Shown piece by piece: positions 33,095 to 40,728 of a DNA stretch of 64,000 nucleotides. The notes below the pieces were generated by a model. It ran no database searches and had not been told where the DNA came from. It saw nothing but the letters and a program-made list of their open reading frames with translations. Positions within the stretch are counted from its first letter, which is position 1. Each line of letters begins with the position of its first letter. Source of the DNA: an uncultured Gemmiger sp. (GTDB taxonomy: Bacteria; Bacillota; Clostridia; Oscillospirales; Ruminococcaceae); contig CALXHQ010000003.1 of assembly GCA_944388145.1 (NCBI GenBank), forward strand, positions 52,296 through 116,295, given 5' to 3'. A program made the position numbers and the translations under genes.

Positions 33095-34462
33095 TCACAT
33101 CTTCTGACCGCTCTCCTTCAGCTTTTTGGGCAGCACAAAGAAGTAAAGCGCGCCGCCCACGCCCACAATCAGCAGGATGGACAGGATGCCGTAGGGGCCG
33201 GAGGCCGCGTTGATGGCGTCCACCTGCTCCGGGGTGGCGGTGGCGGCGGTCAGGCCCTGCTCCGCCAGCAGCCGGTTGGCCACCAGCGAGCTGACCACAC
33301 CCACCAGCGCTGGGCCAATGATCGAGCTGAACTTACCGAAGATGTCAAAAAAGCCGAAGAACTCGCCGCTGCGCTCCTTGTCGGGGATCAGTTTGCCGTA
33401 CATACTGCGGGACAACGCCTGGATACCACCCTGGCTGGTGGCACACAGCACCGCCAGCATCCAGAACTGCCACAGGCTGTTCATGAAATAGCCGAACACG
33501 CAGATGAACATATAGACGCAGATGCCCACGCCCACCATGGTGCGGGCACCGAATTTGGCGCTGAGCTTCATGTACAACAGGCAGAAGGGCAGGCCCAGCA
33601 CCTGCACCAGCAGCAAAGCCAGCAGCATGCCGGTCTGGTTCAGGCCCAGGTTGGTGCCGTAGGTGGTGGCCATGCTGATGACGGTGTGCACGCCGTCAAT
33701 GTAGAAGAAGTAAGCGATGATGTAGACCAGCATCGGCTTGTTGCGGCCGATCTCCTTCATGGTGGAGACAACGCCCCGGATGTTCCGGCCAATGTCCCCC
33801 TTCTCGTAGGGTTTGCCGCCCTTCTGCTTGCAGTTTTTCAGCAGCGGCAGGCTGAACACCAGCCACCACACCGCCGTGAAGGCGAAGATGAAGGCCAGGC
33901 AGACCAGCATATCGATGTTCAGCAGGTTCATGACCAGAAAGACCACCAGCGGGATGGTGGAACCGCCGATGTAGCCCAGGCCGTAGCCCAGCGTGGAGAC
34001 CCGGTCCATCCGATCCTCGGTGGTAATGTCAGTCAAAAAGGCATCGTAGTAGATGCAGGAGGCGTCAAATCCGATGGTACTGATGATGTACAGCACCAGG
34101 ATGAACATGGCCACCCGGCCCGCCGCCGCGGTGGAGGAGGTGAAATCCATCATGGGCGCAAAGGCCAGCCCCGCCACCGAAAGCACGCCCATGCCAAGAA
34201 ATACCCCGAACAGCTTTTTGCGCATGCCGCGGATGTCGCCAAACACCCCCAGGAAAGGGGCGGCCAGCGCCACGATGGCCATGGCAATGCTGGTGGCATA
34301 CCCCCAGGTGCTCATGCTGGAGACACTGTCGGCGGTGCACTCGGCCACCGAGTCAAAAAAAATGGGCAGGATGGTCACAATGATGACCGAGTGGGCGCTG
34401 TTGGCCCAGTCGTACATCATCCAGCTGACCTCCTGTTTGGTGTATCCCTTCAGAATCGACAT
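33095..34462 (-). CDS. MFS permease of the UMF1/Atg22-like family
   Basis: This 455-residue protein has about twelve TM helices. The N-terminus (EVSWMMYDWANSAHSVIIVT) has the YDWANSA motif diagnostic of UMF1/Atg22-type major facilitators. GDIRGMRKKLFGVFLG corresponds to the MFS loop 2-3 motif, and QGGIQALSRSMYGKLIPDKERSGEFFGF is the conserved second-half signature. Substrates of bacterial members are not established (amino acids are suspected). ATG 34462 follows AGGAGGAA at good spacing. The gene is monocistronic with its own promoter. Confidence 0.9.
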   Translation of the reverse strand: MSILKGYTKQEVSWMMYDWANSAHSVIIVTILPIFFDSVAECTADSVSSMSTWGYATSIAMAIVALAAPFLGVFGDIRGMRKKLFGVFLGMGVLSVAGLAFAPMMDFTSSTAAAGRVAMFILVLYIISTIGFDASCIYYDAFLTDITTEDRMDRVSTLGYGLGYIGGSTIPLVVFLVMNLLNIDMLVCLAFIFAFTAVWWLVFSLPLLKNCKQKGGKPYEKGDIGRNIRGVVSTMKEIGRNKPMLVYIIAYFFYIDGVHTVISMATTYGTNLGLNQTGMLLALLLVQVLGLPFCLLYMKLSAKFGARTMVGVGICVYMFICVFGYFMNSLWQFWMLAVLCATSQGGIQALSRSMYGKLIPDKERSGEFFGFFDIFGKFSSIIGPALVGVVSSLVANRLLAEQGLTAATATPEQVDAINAASGPYGILSILLIVGVGGALYFFVLPKKLKESGQKM

Positions 34463-34516
34463 GAAGATTCCTCCTGTTCGATTTTTCTGCGCCGAAGATT
34501 GCACAGATTTACTTGT

Positions 34517-34545
34517 ATTGTAGCACGCGCCCCTTTCAAAAACAA
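34517..34545 (-). promoter_or_regulatory. Promoter of the MFS gene
   Basis: On the minus strand, TTGTTT (34540-34545) and TACAAT (34517-34522) are spaced by 17 bp, about 55 bp before the start codon. Confidence 0.6.
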
Positions 34546-34625
34546 TGGCGGCGGTGGCCAAAACCCGCGCCGCCGTGCAAAATCGCGGTAAAATCCCGGT
34601 GAACCCGGCGCGCTCCGTACCGCAC

Positions 34626-34657
34626 AAAAAAGCCCCCCGGGCAGGAAACCGGAGGGT
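34626..34657 (-). terminator. Terminator of the folT-HD operon
   Basis: On the minus strand, CCCTCCGG and CCGGGGGG arms (one wobble) are followed by CTTTTTT, 30 bp after the HD gene stop. Confidence 0.75.
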
Positions 34658-34686
34658 GTCAGATAAAAAAGCAACCGCCGGACGGC

Positions 34687-35259
34687 TCAGGCCTTGGGGC
34701 CGATGCCCAGCTCAGCGGCAAAGGGCTTCATCCCCTCAATGCACAGGGCAATCACGTCGGCCAGATCCATGCCCAGTCGGTCGCAGCCATCCTGGATGAC
34801 GGCGCGGTCGATCTTGGCGGCAAAGCGCTTGTCCTTGAACTTTTTGCGCACGCTGGAAGCTTTCAGCTCGGCAATGCCGGCGGGGTGCACCCGGGCGGCG
34901 GCTGCAATCAGGCCGGACAGCTCGTCCACCTTGTACAGGCTTTTCTCCAGGTCGGTCTGCGGCTCCACATCGGTGCACAGGCCGTAGCCGTGGGCCAGGA
35001 TGGCGCGGATGCTCTCCTCGTCCACACCCGCTTGTCGCAGCGGCTGCTCGGTGTGCTTCAAGTGCTCCTCGGGGAATTGCTCAAAGTCGTAGTCATGCAG
35101 GTACCCCACCGCCTGCCAATAGGCTTCGTCGGCACCAAAGTGCTTTGCCATCGCGCCCATGCAGGCGGACACGCCCAGTGCGTGCTCAAACAGATGCCCT
35201 TCGGTGGTGGTTTGGGCCAACAGTTCTTTGGCCCGGTCCAGGGTCAGTTTTTCACTCAT
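34687..35259 (-). CDS. HD domain phosphohydrolase-like protein
   Basis: This 190-residue cytoplasmic protein has an HD domain. The first metal-binding His is in LFEHALGVSACM, the HD pair in AVGYLHDYDFEQFPEEH, a third His in AILAHGYGLC, and the distal Asp in LYKVDELSGLI. Small HD proteins of this type hydrolyse nucleotides or phosphodiesters; the substrate is unknown. The gene starts 27 bp after the folT stop and lies in the same transcription unit under the THF riboswitch, which would make it part of the folate regulon. An ideal AAGG-type site lies upstream. A terminator follows. Confidence 0.82.
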   Translation of the reverse strand: MSEKLTLDRAKELLAQTTTEGHLFEHALGVSACMGAMAKHFGADEAYWQAVGYLHDYDFEQFPEEHLKHTEQPLRQAGVDEESIRAILAHGYGLCTDVEPQTDLEKSLYKVDELSGLIAAAARVHPAGIAELKASSVRKKFKDKRFAAKIDRAVIQDGCDRLGMDLADVIALCIEGMKPFAAELGIGPKA

Positions 35260-35286
35260 AGCAGAATTTCACCCTTTCCGGAACGA

Positions 35287-35844
35287 TCAGATGCGACGGG
35301 CCTTTTGGTACTGTTCACAGGCGCGCAGCACCAGCATCAGAAGGACCACGTCCACCGGGAACTTGACGGCGTTTTTTACGATGCGGATGCTGCTCAGCAC
35401 CACGAAGGCCTGTCCGTACATGATGTGCAGCCACAGCGGCGTGAGAAAAAAGTTGAACAGCACCGTGACGGTCAGCTTGCAGCAGATGATCCGCCACAGC
35501 CGCACCGGGCGGCGGTAATACCACAGCCCATAGACGATGCCCAACAGCAGCGCACTGAGGGTAAAGCCGGGAAAATAAGGGCCGTTGGGGCGCAGCAGAT
35601 AACCCAGCAGGTCGGTGGCAACGCCGGACAAGGCGGCCACCCAGGGCCCGCACAGATACCCGGCCGCCGCCGAGGCCAGAAAATCAAAGCTGATCTCCAG
35701 ATAGGCGGACACCGGGATGCTGAACTGGTTCAGCGCCAGGTTGATGGCGCTGAGCACGGCGGCCAGCGCCAGGGTGCGGGGATTGTGCAGTTCCGCCGCC
35801 GCGCGGGTCAGGCGGGCGGCATCGGGTACCAGGGGTCGGGTCAT
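35287..35844 (-). CDS. folT: ECF transporter S component for folate
   Basis: This 185-residue, five- to six-helix membrane protein is an S component of an energy-coupling factor transporter. Conserved parts are PRTLALAAVLSAINLALNQF at the N-terminus, AGYLCGPWVAALSGVATDLLGYLLRPNGPYFPGFTLSALL split across helices 3-4, and the C-terminal PVDVVLLMLVLRA. The FNFFLTPLWL segment and the THF riboswitch directly upstream point to folate. ATG 35844 follows AAGGAGGAA. A hairpin (TTGTGCG...CGCACAA) ends just before that site and may mask or free it. The ECF ATPase/T subunits are elsewhere. Confidence 0.85.
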   Translation of the reverse strand: MTRPLVPDAARLTRAAAELHNPRTLALAAVLSAINLALNQFSIPVSAYLEISFDFLASAAAGYLCGPWVAALSGVATDLLGYLLRPNGPYFPGFTLSALLLGIVYGLWYYRRPVRLWRIICCKLTVTVLFNFFLTPLWLHIMYGQAFVVLSSIRIVKNAVKFPVDVVLLMLVLRACEQYQKARRI

Positions 35845-35940
35845 GGTCAGGTTCCTCCTTTGTGCGCATCGCCGCACAAGGGAGAAAACGCCGCCAAACG
35901 GGCACAGAACGCCCGTGACCGCCTCTGCACTCCGTCATGC

Positions 35941-36070
35941 AGCAGTGGGATGCGGGATCTGCACCGCGGGCACCATTGTCCGTTCGGCCACTTCGTCCTG
36001 CCACAACTCCCCGTTGGTCAGGCACTTTGGCAGTATTGCACTGCCGTACGCGCAGATCCCTACTCTGCGT
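35941..36070 (-). promoter_or_regulatory. Tetrahydrofolate (THF) riboswitch upstream of folT
   Basis: Read on the minus strand, the leader starts GCAGAGTAGGGATCTGCGCG and ends CGCGGTGCAGATCCCGCATCC. These are the two conserved blocks of the THF-I aptamer (GAGAGTAG...CGCGT and GCGGTG...GCATCC), here held together by a GGATCTG/CAGATCC stem. Between them lie AAGTGCCTGACC and a variable hairpin (GGCAGTGCAATACTGCC). A GCAG/CTGC pairing closes the element. Its position, between a TATAAT promoter and folT, is the classical one. Binding should reduce folT expression when folate is plentiful. Confidence 0.8.
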
Positions 36071-36116
36071 TTGCCGGGATTGCCCCGGAACAGCGGTCCA
36101 GCCGCTGTATGGGTCT

Positions 36117-36144
36117 ATTATATCGCGCCGGGGCCGTTTTGCAA
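36117..36144 (-). promoter_or_regulatory. Promoter of the THF riboswitch-folT-HD operon
   Basis: On the minus strand, TTGCAA (36139-36144) and a perfect TATAAT (36117-36122) have a 16-bp spacer. It lies 47 bp upstream of the aptamer. Confidence 0.75.
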
Positions 36145-36155
36145 GGGGGCGGACG

Positions 36156-36188
36156 CAAAAACCGCCCTGCACCGAACGTGCAGGGCGG
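36156..36188 (-). terminator. Terminator of the secreted C39-like/Bsp-like gene
   Basis: An 11-bp perfect stem (36162-36172 with 36178-36188) has a 5-nt loop and is followed on the minus strand by TTTTTGCG. Confidence 0.88.
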
Positions 36189-36221
36189 CATTGCCTGTCC
36201 TTTTGTTGGAGCAGCCGGGGA

Positions 36222-37475
36222 TCAGGTCACCCGCTGCTGATCGGCCACCAGGCCGCTTTCCTCGTTGTCATCCACGGTCACACGGACCATCAGGGTGCCG
36301 CGGGCAGAGTTGCCGTCGCGGTCCATGACCGTGATGTTGATCAGGAAGTTGTCAATGCCCAGCACCGCCGCCTCGGCGTCGATGTGGACAGTATAGGTGT
36401 CGTCGGGGCCCTTGTCGCCCAGCATGCTGCGGGCGAACTGCTCGCCGTCCGCCCAGGCGGAGAAGGTGACCATGGTCACCTCGTCATCCGGGTCGGTGGC
36501 GTTGACCTCCACGTCAAAGCCGGTGTCCGTCAGGTTGATGGAGTTGGGGTTGGACAGGGTGGGCACCGTGCCGGAATACTCGGCCAGCGTGGTGCTGCCA
36601 CTGGAGACCATCATGGTCCTGCGCAGGTTCAGCCGCCCGCCGAAGTCATCATCGGCCGTGAGCAGGAAGGTATACTGCCCGGCGGGCAGATCCTGAAAAT
36701 GCACCTGGTCTGCCAGCTCTGCCAGATCAAAGGTGGGCTGCTGGGGCTCGGCAGTGGCGGTCTGCACCACACTGCCGCTCTCGGTCAGGACAGTCAGGTT
36801 GACGCGGGTGATGTTGCCGGGCGAGGTGATGGTACCGGAAGGCACAAAGGCTTCCCCGGTTTTGAGATGGCTGGGATAAACCGCCGCGGTGGCGGTCAGG
36901 GCCGGCCCCAGGCCGCTGGAACGGTTGCCGTCACTGGCAACAAACCAGTAGGAATCGGCGTTGGCGATCAGGATGGTCGCCTGGTCCGCCGGGATACGGC
37001 CGCCGGGGGCTGCCGGAGAGGGGTCCGCACAGTAGAACTGGCCGCCGGTGTAATCGGTTACAAGAACGGCGTGGGGTTTGGCGCGGTCATAGACCACAAT
37101 GCCCTCGGGGTGTTCCCGAAGCAATTCCCGCACCTGGTCCTCAACGTCACGGCTCTTATCGAACCAGGCGTGCTGGACCTCGATGCTCAGCATGGAAAAG
37201 TCGTGGGAAAGGCCGACATAGCTCCAGGCCACGCGGCGCAGGCTGGTTTCATTGATGTCGTCCCAATTGTCCAGGCCGTCCAGATAGGCGCGGCGGCGCA
37301 TCATCATGGCAGCCGACGCCAGTGTGCAGGTATCGCCGCGCAGCTGTTTGGCATAAAACACATCCATATCGCGGATGTCCTCGGCGAAAGTGGCCGGCAC
37401 GGCAGCCAGCAGCAGGCAGAGCGCCAGCAAAAACGCCAGAAGGCGCTTGTGCAGCGCGAGCGGTTTTGTGTGCAT
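36222..37475 (-). CDS. Secreted papain-like (C39-like) protein with Bsp-like C-terminal repeats
   Basis: This 417-residue exported protein has a signal peptide (LLAFLLALCLLLAAVPATFAED). A cysteine-peptidase-like N-terminal domain follows: Cys in LRGDTCTLASAAMMMRRR, His in RAKPHAVLVTDYTGGQFYCADPS. The C-terminal two thirds are beta-rich repeats, with TATAAVYPSHLKTGEAFVPSG and a second module with ATDPDDEVTMVTFSAWAD, similar in feel to the GBS Bsp-like repeats found in secreted streptococcal and clostridial proteins. ATG 37475 is preferred (GAAAGGAAG upstream, compact signal peptide); ATG 37514 would add 13 residues. It has its own strong promoter and terminator. Confidence 0.72.
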   Translation of the reverse strand: MHTKPLALHKRLLAFLLALCLLLAAVPATFAEDIRDMDVFYAKQLRGDTCTLASAAMMMRRRAYLDGLDNWDDINETSLRRVAWSYVGLSHDFSMLSIEVQHAWFDKSRDVEDQVRELLREHPEGIVVYDRAKPHAVLVTDYTGGQFYCADPSPAAPGGRIPADQATILIANADSYWFVASDGNRSSGLGPALTATAAVYPSHLKTGEAFVPSGTITSPGNITRVNLTVLTESGSVVQTATAEPQQPTFDLAELADQVHFQDLPAGQYTFLLTADDDFGGRLNLRRTMMVSSGSTTLAEYSGTVPTLSNPNSINLTDTGFDVEVNATDPDDEVTMVTFSAWADGEQFARSMLGDKGPDDTYTVHIDAEAAVLGIDNFLINITVMDRDGNSARGTLMVRVTVDDNEESGLVADQQRVT

Positions 37476-37538
37476 GGGCAGGGTGACTTCCTTTCGTGAG
37501 AAAGCAGGCGGCAAACGCCACCCGCGGTTTTGCCTATT

Positions 37539-37567
37539 AGTTTACAACTTTATGACAGGATTGTCAA
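37539..37567 (-). promoter_or_regulatory. Promoter of the secreted C39-like gene
   Basis: On the minus strand, perfect TTGACA (37562-37567) and TAAACT (37539-37544) are spaced by 17 bp. Confidence 0.78.
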
Positions 37568-37752
37568 TTCGACAAAGTGACGGTTTGCCGCCGCCTTTTT
37601 TCCCAACTTCCAGCCGATGCGCCAAAATTTCTCTTTATTTCGTGTAATTTTATCTGCATTGAATTCTCGTTATTTTGTCGCTGCGGGCTGCCGCAAGGGC
37701 GGCAGCCCGCAGGGCAAAGCCTGTGCAGCTTGTCCGCGCGGCGCCCCGCAAA

Positions 37753-37854
37753 AAGAGCCGGACACCGGCGCGGGCCATTGCGAACCAGGGCTTCCGCAGA
37801 AATGTGCGGCCCTGTTTCTCGATGGAAACGCGCAGAAGGCTGTGTCCGGCTCTT
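37753..37854 (-). other. Branched RNA-like element after the decarboxylase beta gene
   Basis: A 13-bp perfect closing stem (37753-37765 with 37842-37854) encloses a GCGCG/CGCGC helix. Two further hairpins lie inside: CAGGGC...GCCCTG capped by CCGCA/TGCGG, and GTTTC-TCGAT-GAAAC like. On the minus strand the closing stem is followed by TTTTT, so it may be an unusually large terminator or a structured 3' RNA of the oadG-oadB transcript. The rest of the 37515-37878 gap holds only the promoter at 37539. Confidence 0.5.
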
Positions 37855-37878
37855 GCGCAGGGCAGACGGAGCAAAGGC

Positions 37879-39072
37879 TCACATGCCCTGGCACATATTG
37901 ATCAGGATGCCTGCCGCCACGGCGGAGCCGATCACGCCGGCCACGTTGGGGCCCATGGCGTGCATCAGCAGGTAGTTGCGGGGATTGTATTCCTGGCCGA
38001 CTTTCTGGGAGACGCGGGCGGCCATGGGCACAGCGGACACGCCGGCCGAGCCGATCAGGGGGTTGATCTTGCCCTTGGTGACAAAGCACATGATCTTGCC
38101 CAGGATCACGCCGCCGGCGGTGCCGAAAGCGAAGGCCACCACGCCCAGCACAATGACCAGCACGGTGCGCATGTTCAGGAAAGTCTCGGCGTTGGTGGTG
38201 CAGCCGACGCTGAAGCCCAGGAAGATGGTGATGATGTTCATCAGCTCGTTGCCGGCGGTTTTGGTAATGCGCTCGACCACACCGGTCTCCTTCATCAGGT
38301 TGCCCATCATCAGGCAGCCCACCAGGATGGCCGCGTCAGGCAGCAGCAGGCTGACCAGCAGCGTAACAATGATGGGGAACAGAATCTTCTCGGTACGGCT
38401 GACCTTGCGGGGGGCCTCCATGACAATCTTGCGCTCCTTGTCGGTGGTCAGCAGCTTCATGATGGGGGGCTGAATCACCGGCACAAGCGCCATGTAACAG
38501 TAGGCTGCCACCGCAACCGAGCCCAGCAGCGCCGGGGCCAGGCGGGTGGTGGTGAAGATGGCGGTGGGACCGTCGGCACCGCCGATGATGCCGATGGAGG
38601 CCGCCTCGGCCGGGGTGAAGCCCAGCAGCCGGGCGCCGATGTAGGCAACAAAGATGCCCAGCTGTGCCGCCGCGCCCATCAGCAGGCTGGAGGGGCGGGC
38701 GATCAGCGGTTCAAAGTCGGTCATGGTGCCGATGCCCAGGAAGATCAGCGGCGGGTAGATGCCAAGCTTGACGCCTAAGTACAGGTAATCGGCCAGGCCG
38801 CCGGATTCCCCCAGCAGCTGCCAGTTGATGTGCTGGGTGTCATTGATAAAGATTTCCATGTGGATGATGTTGTCCAGCGGCAGGTTGGCCATCAGCATGC
38901 CAAATCCAATGGGCAGCAGCAGCAGCGGCTCAAACTGGTGGACAATGGCCAGATACAGCAGCACGCAGGCCACCGCAATCATAATGACGTAGCGGTAGCC
39001 GCCGTCCACAAAGAACTGGGCAAACCCAGAATTGGCCAGGATGGACTGCAGGTTGGAAATGATGGCGGACAT
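37879..39072 (-). CDS. Sodium ion-translocating decarboxylase, beta subunit
   Basis: This 397-residue membrane protein is the Na+ channel subunit of oxaloacetate/glutaconyl-CoA/methylmalonyl-CoA decarboxylase complexes (OadB/GcdB/MmdB). It has about nine to eleven TM helices. The Na+ site signature GIIGGADGPTAIF near residue 160 and the C-terminal conserved SVGCTTNAETFLNM and NPLIGSAGVSAVPMAARV are intact. It exports Na+ driven by decarboxylation. The gamma subunit gene lies 78 bp upstream on the same strand. No carboxyltransferase (alpha) gene is near, so the substrate cannot be told; glutaconyl-CoA or methylmalonyl-CoA forms are known in related gut bacteria. Confidence 0.93.
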   Translation of the reverse strand: MSAIISNLQSILANSGFAQFFVDGGYRYVIMIAVACVLLYLAIVHQFEPLLLLPIGFGMLMANLPLDNIIHMEIFINDTQHINWQLLGESGGLADYLYLGVKLGIYPPLIFLGIGTMTDFEPLIARPSSLLMGAAAQLGIFVAYIGARLLGFTPAEAASIGIIGGADGPTAIFTTTRLAPALLGSVAVAAYCYMALVPVIQPPIMKLLTTDKERKIVMEAPRKVSRTEKILFPIIVTLLVSLLLPDAAILVGCLMMGNLMKETGVVERITKTAGNELMNIITIFLGFSVGCTTNAETFLNMRTVLVIVLGVVAFAFGTAGGVILGKIMCFVTKGKINPLIGSAGVSAVPMAARVSQKVGQEYNPRNYLLMHAMGPNVAGVIGSAVAAGILINMCQGM

Positions 39073-39149
39073 ACAGTCGATTACCCCCTTTTGTCAAAAA
39101 TTGCGCCCCGTCGGGGCGGGACGCAGCGGTATACGGATGAAAAGCCAGC

Positions 39150-39584
39150 TCAAAACACAAACGGGCGCGTATTCTGCACCACGCCGGCCTGACCCCAGGC
39201 CCCGCGGCGGGAACCGGCGGGCTGCTGCTTGCGGCGGATGCTCTTGACGGTGACGCTGCCGCCCTCCAGGCAGTAAACCGCAGCGGCAATGGCAGCCACC
39301 ACCTCACCGGGGATGCCGGCTTCCACCGCAGGCGCGGGGGCAGGGGCAGGTGCCGCAGCCTTGGGGGCAGCCGGGGCAGGGGCAGCCTTTTTCGGGGCGG
39401 CCTTGCTCAGCTCGCTGCGGGCCGCTGCGGAGCGTTTTTGGGCCAGCGCGTCGAACAGTTTGCCCTCCAGCATCACGATCACACACAGGGCGACCAGCAG
39501 GGAAAACACCAGCACCAAACTGGTGGAAACCAGCGAGCCGTCAAAGGCGTCCAGGCCGGCGGCAGTCAGCATGGCAGTATTCAT
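39150..39584 (-). CDS. Decarboxylase gamma-type (OadG-like) subunit
   Basis: This 144-residue protein has an N-terminal extracellular start (MNTAMLTAAGLDAFDGSLVS), one TM helix (VLVFSLLVALCVIVML), an Ala/Pro-rich linker (~75-100) and a conserved C-terminal piece with VVAAIAAAVYCLEGG and VQNTRPFVF. This is the usual plan of OadG/MmdD proteins, which assemble the decarboxylase on the membrane and help bind Zn or the biotin carrier. No biotin-attachment MKM is seen, so the carrier is encoded elsewhere. AGGAGGAA precedes the ATG. It is the first gene of the beta/gamma operon. Confidence 0.82.
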   Translation of the reverse strand: MNTAMLTAAGLDAFDGSLVSTSLVLVFSLLVALCVIVMLEGKLFDALAQKRSAAARSELSKAAPKKAAPAPAAPKAAAPAPAPAPAVEAGIPGEVVAAIAAAVYCLEGGSVTVKSIRRKQQPAGSRRGAWGQAGVVQNTRPFVF

Positions 39585-39662
39585 AAACAGATTCCTCCTA
39601 AAACGCGGTTCTTCCTGCTTGTCCGGGGCCATGCCCCGGCCATACAGACCGAAATTATAGTT

Positions 39663-39671
39663 ATTATAACA
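39663..39671 (-). promoter_or_regulatory. Extended -10 promoter element of the decarboxylase operon
   Basis: TGTTATAAT on the minus strand (TATAAT at 39663-39668 with an upstream TG) lies ~80 bp before the gamma start. The -35 region is poor. A second TATAAT lies 10 bp further downstream. Confidence 0.5.
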
Positions 39672-39734
39672 CGCTGCACGGTTTTTGGGTAGACTTTTCA
39701 AAATTTTTTGGTCGGTTCTATCCCCTGCTTTCCC

Positions 39735-39763
39735 TTGCAAATCCGGCAGGGCAGCGCTATACT
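39735..39763 (+). promoter_or_regulatory. Promoter of the ECF S-component gene at 39836
   Basis: TTGCAA (39735-39740) and TATACT (39758-39763) have a 17-bp spacer, with a ~70-nt leader to the ATG. Confidence 0.7.
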
Positions 39764-39835
39764 GAACCTTGCGGCAAATCCGCAAATAATGCGCTGTACC
39801 CCGAGGAAGGGACGGCAGCAGGAGGAAAATTGAAT

Positions 39836-40444
39836 ATGAAAATGAGCAAAAACGTCCGCCTTCTGACCCAGCTGGCGCTGTTGACAGCGCTGATGCTGGT
39901 GATGGCAAACACCTTTTTGGGCTACATCCGCGTCGGTGTGCTGAACATGAGCCTTCTGACGGTGCCGCTGGCCATCGGCGCCATGCTGTGCGGCCCCGCG
40001 GCGGGTGCCTGGCTGGGTTTTGTCTTTGGCATGACCAGCTTTTTCAGCGCCATCAACGGCAGCGGCGGCCTGACCAATCTGGCCTTTCAGTACAGCCCGG
40101 TGCTTTGCTTTGTCATGTGCGTGGGCGCGCGGGTCCTGTGCGGGCTGCTGGTGGGGCTGATCTACCGGGGCCTGTCCGCCGCCATGCCCCGGCGCCCCAA
40201 ACTCTGCTGCGTGCTGAGCGGCTTGAGCGCCCCGCTTTTGAACACGATCCTGTTCATGGGCAGCATGGTGGCTTTCTTCTACAATATGGACTTTGTGCAG
40301 GAAAAAGTGGCCCAGCTGGGTGCTGCCAACCCGCTGATGTTTATCATCCTGACGGTGGGTGCCCAGGGCGCGCTGGAGGCCGTGATTTGTACGGTCATCT
40401 CGGCCGCCGTGACCGTACCGTTGAAGAAGGTTTTGAAGCAGTAA
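39836..40444 (+). CDS. ECF transporter S component, vitamin specificity unknown
   Basis: This 202-residue membrane protein of about six helices has the S-component N-terminus (LLTQLALLTALMLVMANTFLGYIRVG). AMLCGPAAGAWLGFVFGMTSFFSAINGS lies in the middle and a C-terminal GAQGALEAVICTVISAAV helix follows. The RVG...LNMSLLTVPLAIGAMLCGP pattern is like S components for pantothenate or pyrimidine precursors, but I cannot decide the vitamin. ATG 39836 lies 9 nt after AGGAGGA; TTG 39830 is too close. The gene is transcribed alone from its own promoter and ends at a strong terminator. Confidence 0.82.
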   Translation: MKMSKNVRLLTQLALLTALMLVMANTFLGYIRVGVLNMSLLTVPLAIGAMLCGPAAGAWLGFVFGMTSFFSAINGSGGLTNLAFQYSPVLCFVMCVGARVLCGLLVGLIYRGLSAAMPRRPKLCCVLSGLSAPLLNTILFMGSMVAFFYNMDFVQEKVAQLGAANPLMFIILTVGAQGALEAVICTVISAAVTVPLKKVLKQ

Positions 40445-40495
40445 CTGCCTGTGCCTGCCGCCGCAAAGTTGTGGCCGGCCCGGCCTGACGCTTTA

Positions 40496-40535
40496 CCCGG
40501 AAATGCCGGCTTGCGGCATTTCCGGGCTTTTTTTG
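40496..40535 (+). terminator. Terminator of the S-component gene
   Basis: A 13-bp perfect stem (40496-40508 with 40514-40526) has a 5-nt loop and is followed by CTTTTTTT. Confidence 0.93.
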
Positions 40536-40578
40536 TGCCGGAACCTTTCCAAATCCGGTTCTGGCCGCCCCGGCGCAC

Positions 40579-40607
40579 TTGCTGTTTGCCAGCCGGCAGG
40601 GTATAAT
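40579..40607 (+). promoter_or_regulatory. Promoter of the nonulosonate cluster
   Basis: TTGCTG (40579-40584) and perfect TATAAT (40602-40607) are spaced by 17 bp. A ~115-nt leader precedes the aminotransferase gene. Confidence 0.75.
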
Positions 40608-40728
40608 GTTTTGTGTATATCTATATCGGTACCTCCGGCCTGACGCCGGGGTCCCGGGATGTTACAGTGATTTTTCCCGCCGGGCGGGCTGTGCGGCCAG
40701 CCGCGGCTGTTTCAGGAGGTTTGTATCC

